Below, one piece after another: positions 63,990 to 64,000 of a stretch of DNA of 64,000 nucleotides. The notes below the pieces were generated by a model. That model worked only from the letters and a program-made list of their open reading frames with translations. It did no database searches and was not told the DNA's origin. Both the position numbers and the translations under genes were made by a program. Source of the stretch: Thermococcus sp. SY098 (GTDB taxonomy: Archaea; Methanobacteriota_B; Thermococci; Thermococcales; Thermococcaceae); the NCBI RefSeq assembly GCF_035621495.1, contig NZ_CP141821.1, positions 524,760 through 588,759 on the forward strand. The letters are read 5' to 3'. Each line of letters starts with the position of its first letter. Within the stretch, counting starts at the first letter, position 1.

Positions 63990-64000
63990 TTTAACACCAA

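Overview
The window is chromosomal DNA of a hyperthermophilic euryarchaeon of the order Thermococcales, most likely Thermococcus or a close relative. The signs are a proteasome-activating nucleotidase and proteasome beta subunit, PfpI, Alba, RIO2 kinase, KptA, AlaX, a GH57 alpha-galactosidase next to galactokinase, multi-subunit FAD/Fe-S dehydrogenases of the dye-linked proline dehydrogenase type, and a DUF1884 protein. Most genes have a GGAGG/GGTGA-type ribosome binding site, several promoters have archaeal TATA boxes, and the CCA of the only tRNA is encoded. Genes are tightly packed with frequent start/stop overlaps.

Layout. 0-9 kb: 3' end of iorB, an AbrB-PhoU regulator, an operon of isoaspartyl peptidase, MFS transporter and radical SAM protein, a TPR protein with RIO2 kinase, a second MFS protein, and PAN. 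8.7-12 kb: an orphan Cas6 and a lipid-linked glycan set (MraY/WecA-type transferase, HAD-GT2 fusion, DUF2304 protein). 12-20 kb: dCMP deaminase, an M48 protease with a BlaI-type repressor, UMP kinase, a CoA-disulfide reductase/NADH oxidase type flavoprotein, KptA, a third MFS protein, a C69 dipeptidase and an AAA ATPase behind a strong inverted repeat. 20-31 kb: a sugar region with galT, galK, GH57 alpha-galactosidase, GH1 beta-glycosidase, a GH4 glycosidase, a PIG-L deacetylase and a sugar-type MFS transporter. It is interrupted by a GC-richer gene for a secreted caspase-like (C13-type) protein whose catalytic motifs appear in reversed order. A tRNA-Leu(UAG) follows.

31-39 kb: two tandem FAD dehydrogenase operons (one complete four-gene set, one three-gene set whose large subunit lost its 2Fe-2S cysteines) and a sodium/solute symporter with a 58-residue companion, together looking like uptake and oxidation of proline or a related imino acid. 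39-57 kb: mostly housekeeping and small conserved genes, including DRG GTPase, an Lrp regulator, PfpI, a PspC/LiaF-like/CitG-like operon, DUF1884 (encapsulin-like) with OsmC, an SplB-like radical SAM protein, a C26 amidotransferase-like pseudoenzyme, a cDPG-synthetase family protein, AlaX, threonine synthase, a membrane HExxH protein, a fused CoA transferase, proteasome beta, a CBS protein, a membrane-tethered HTH regulator, Alba and PurB.

57.6-60.7 kb is an AT-rich, loosely packed stretch with a frameshifted RNA m5C methyltransferase and two small orphan genes. From 60.7 kb to the end lie two MinD-type ATPases with ferredoxin inserts, a PflA-like radical SAM protein and a DUF134 regulator, a probable metallocofactor-assembly cluster of unknown purpose. 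The observations I rate highest are the caspase-like protein with reversed motif order, the DUF1884/OsmC pair, the deacetylase-GH4-MFS module inside the galactoside cluster, and the amidotransferase-like protein lacking both catalytic residues.
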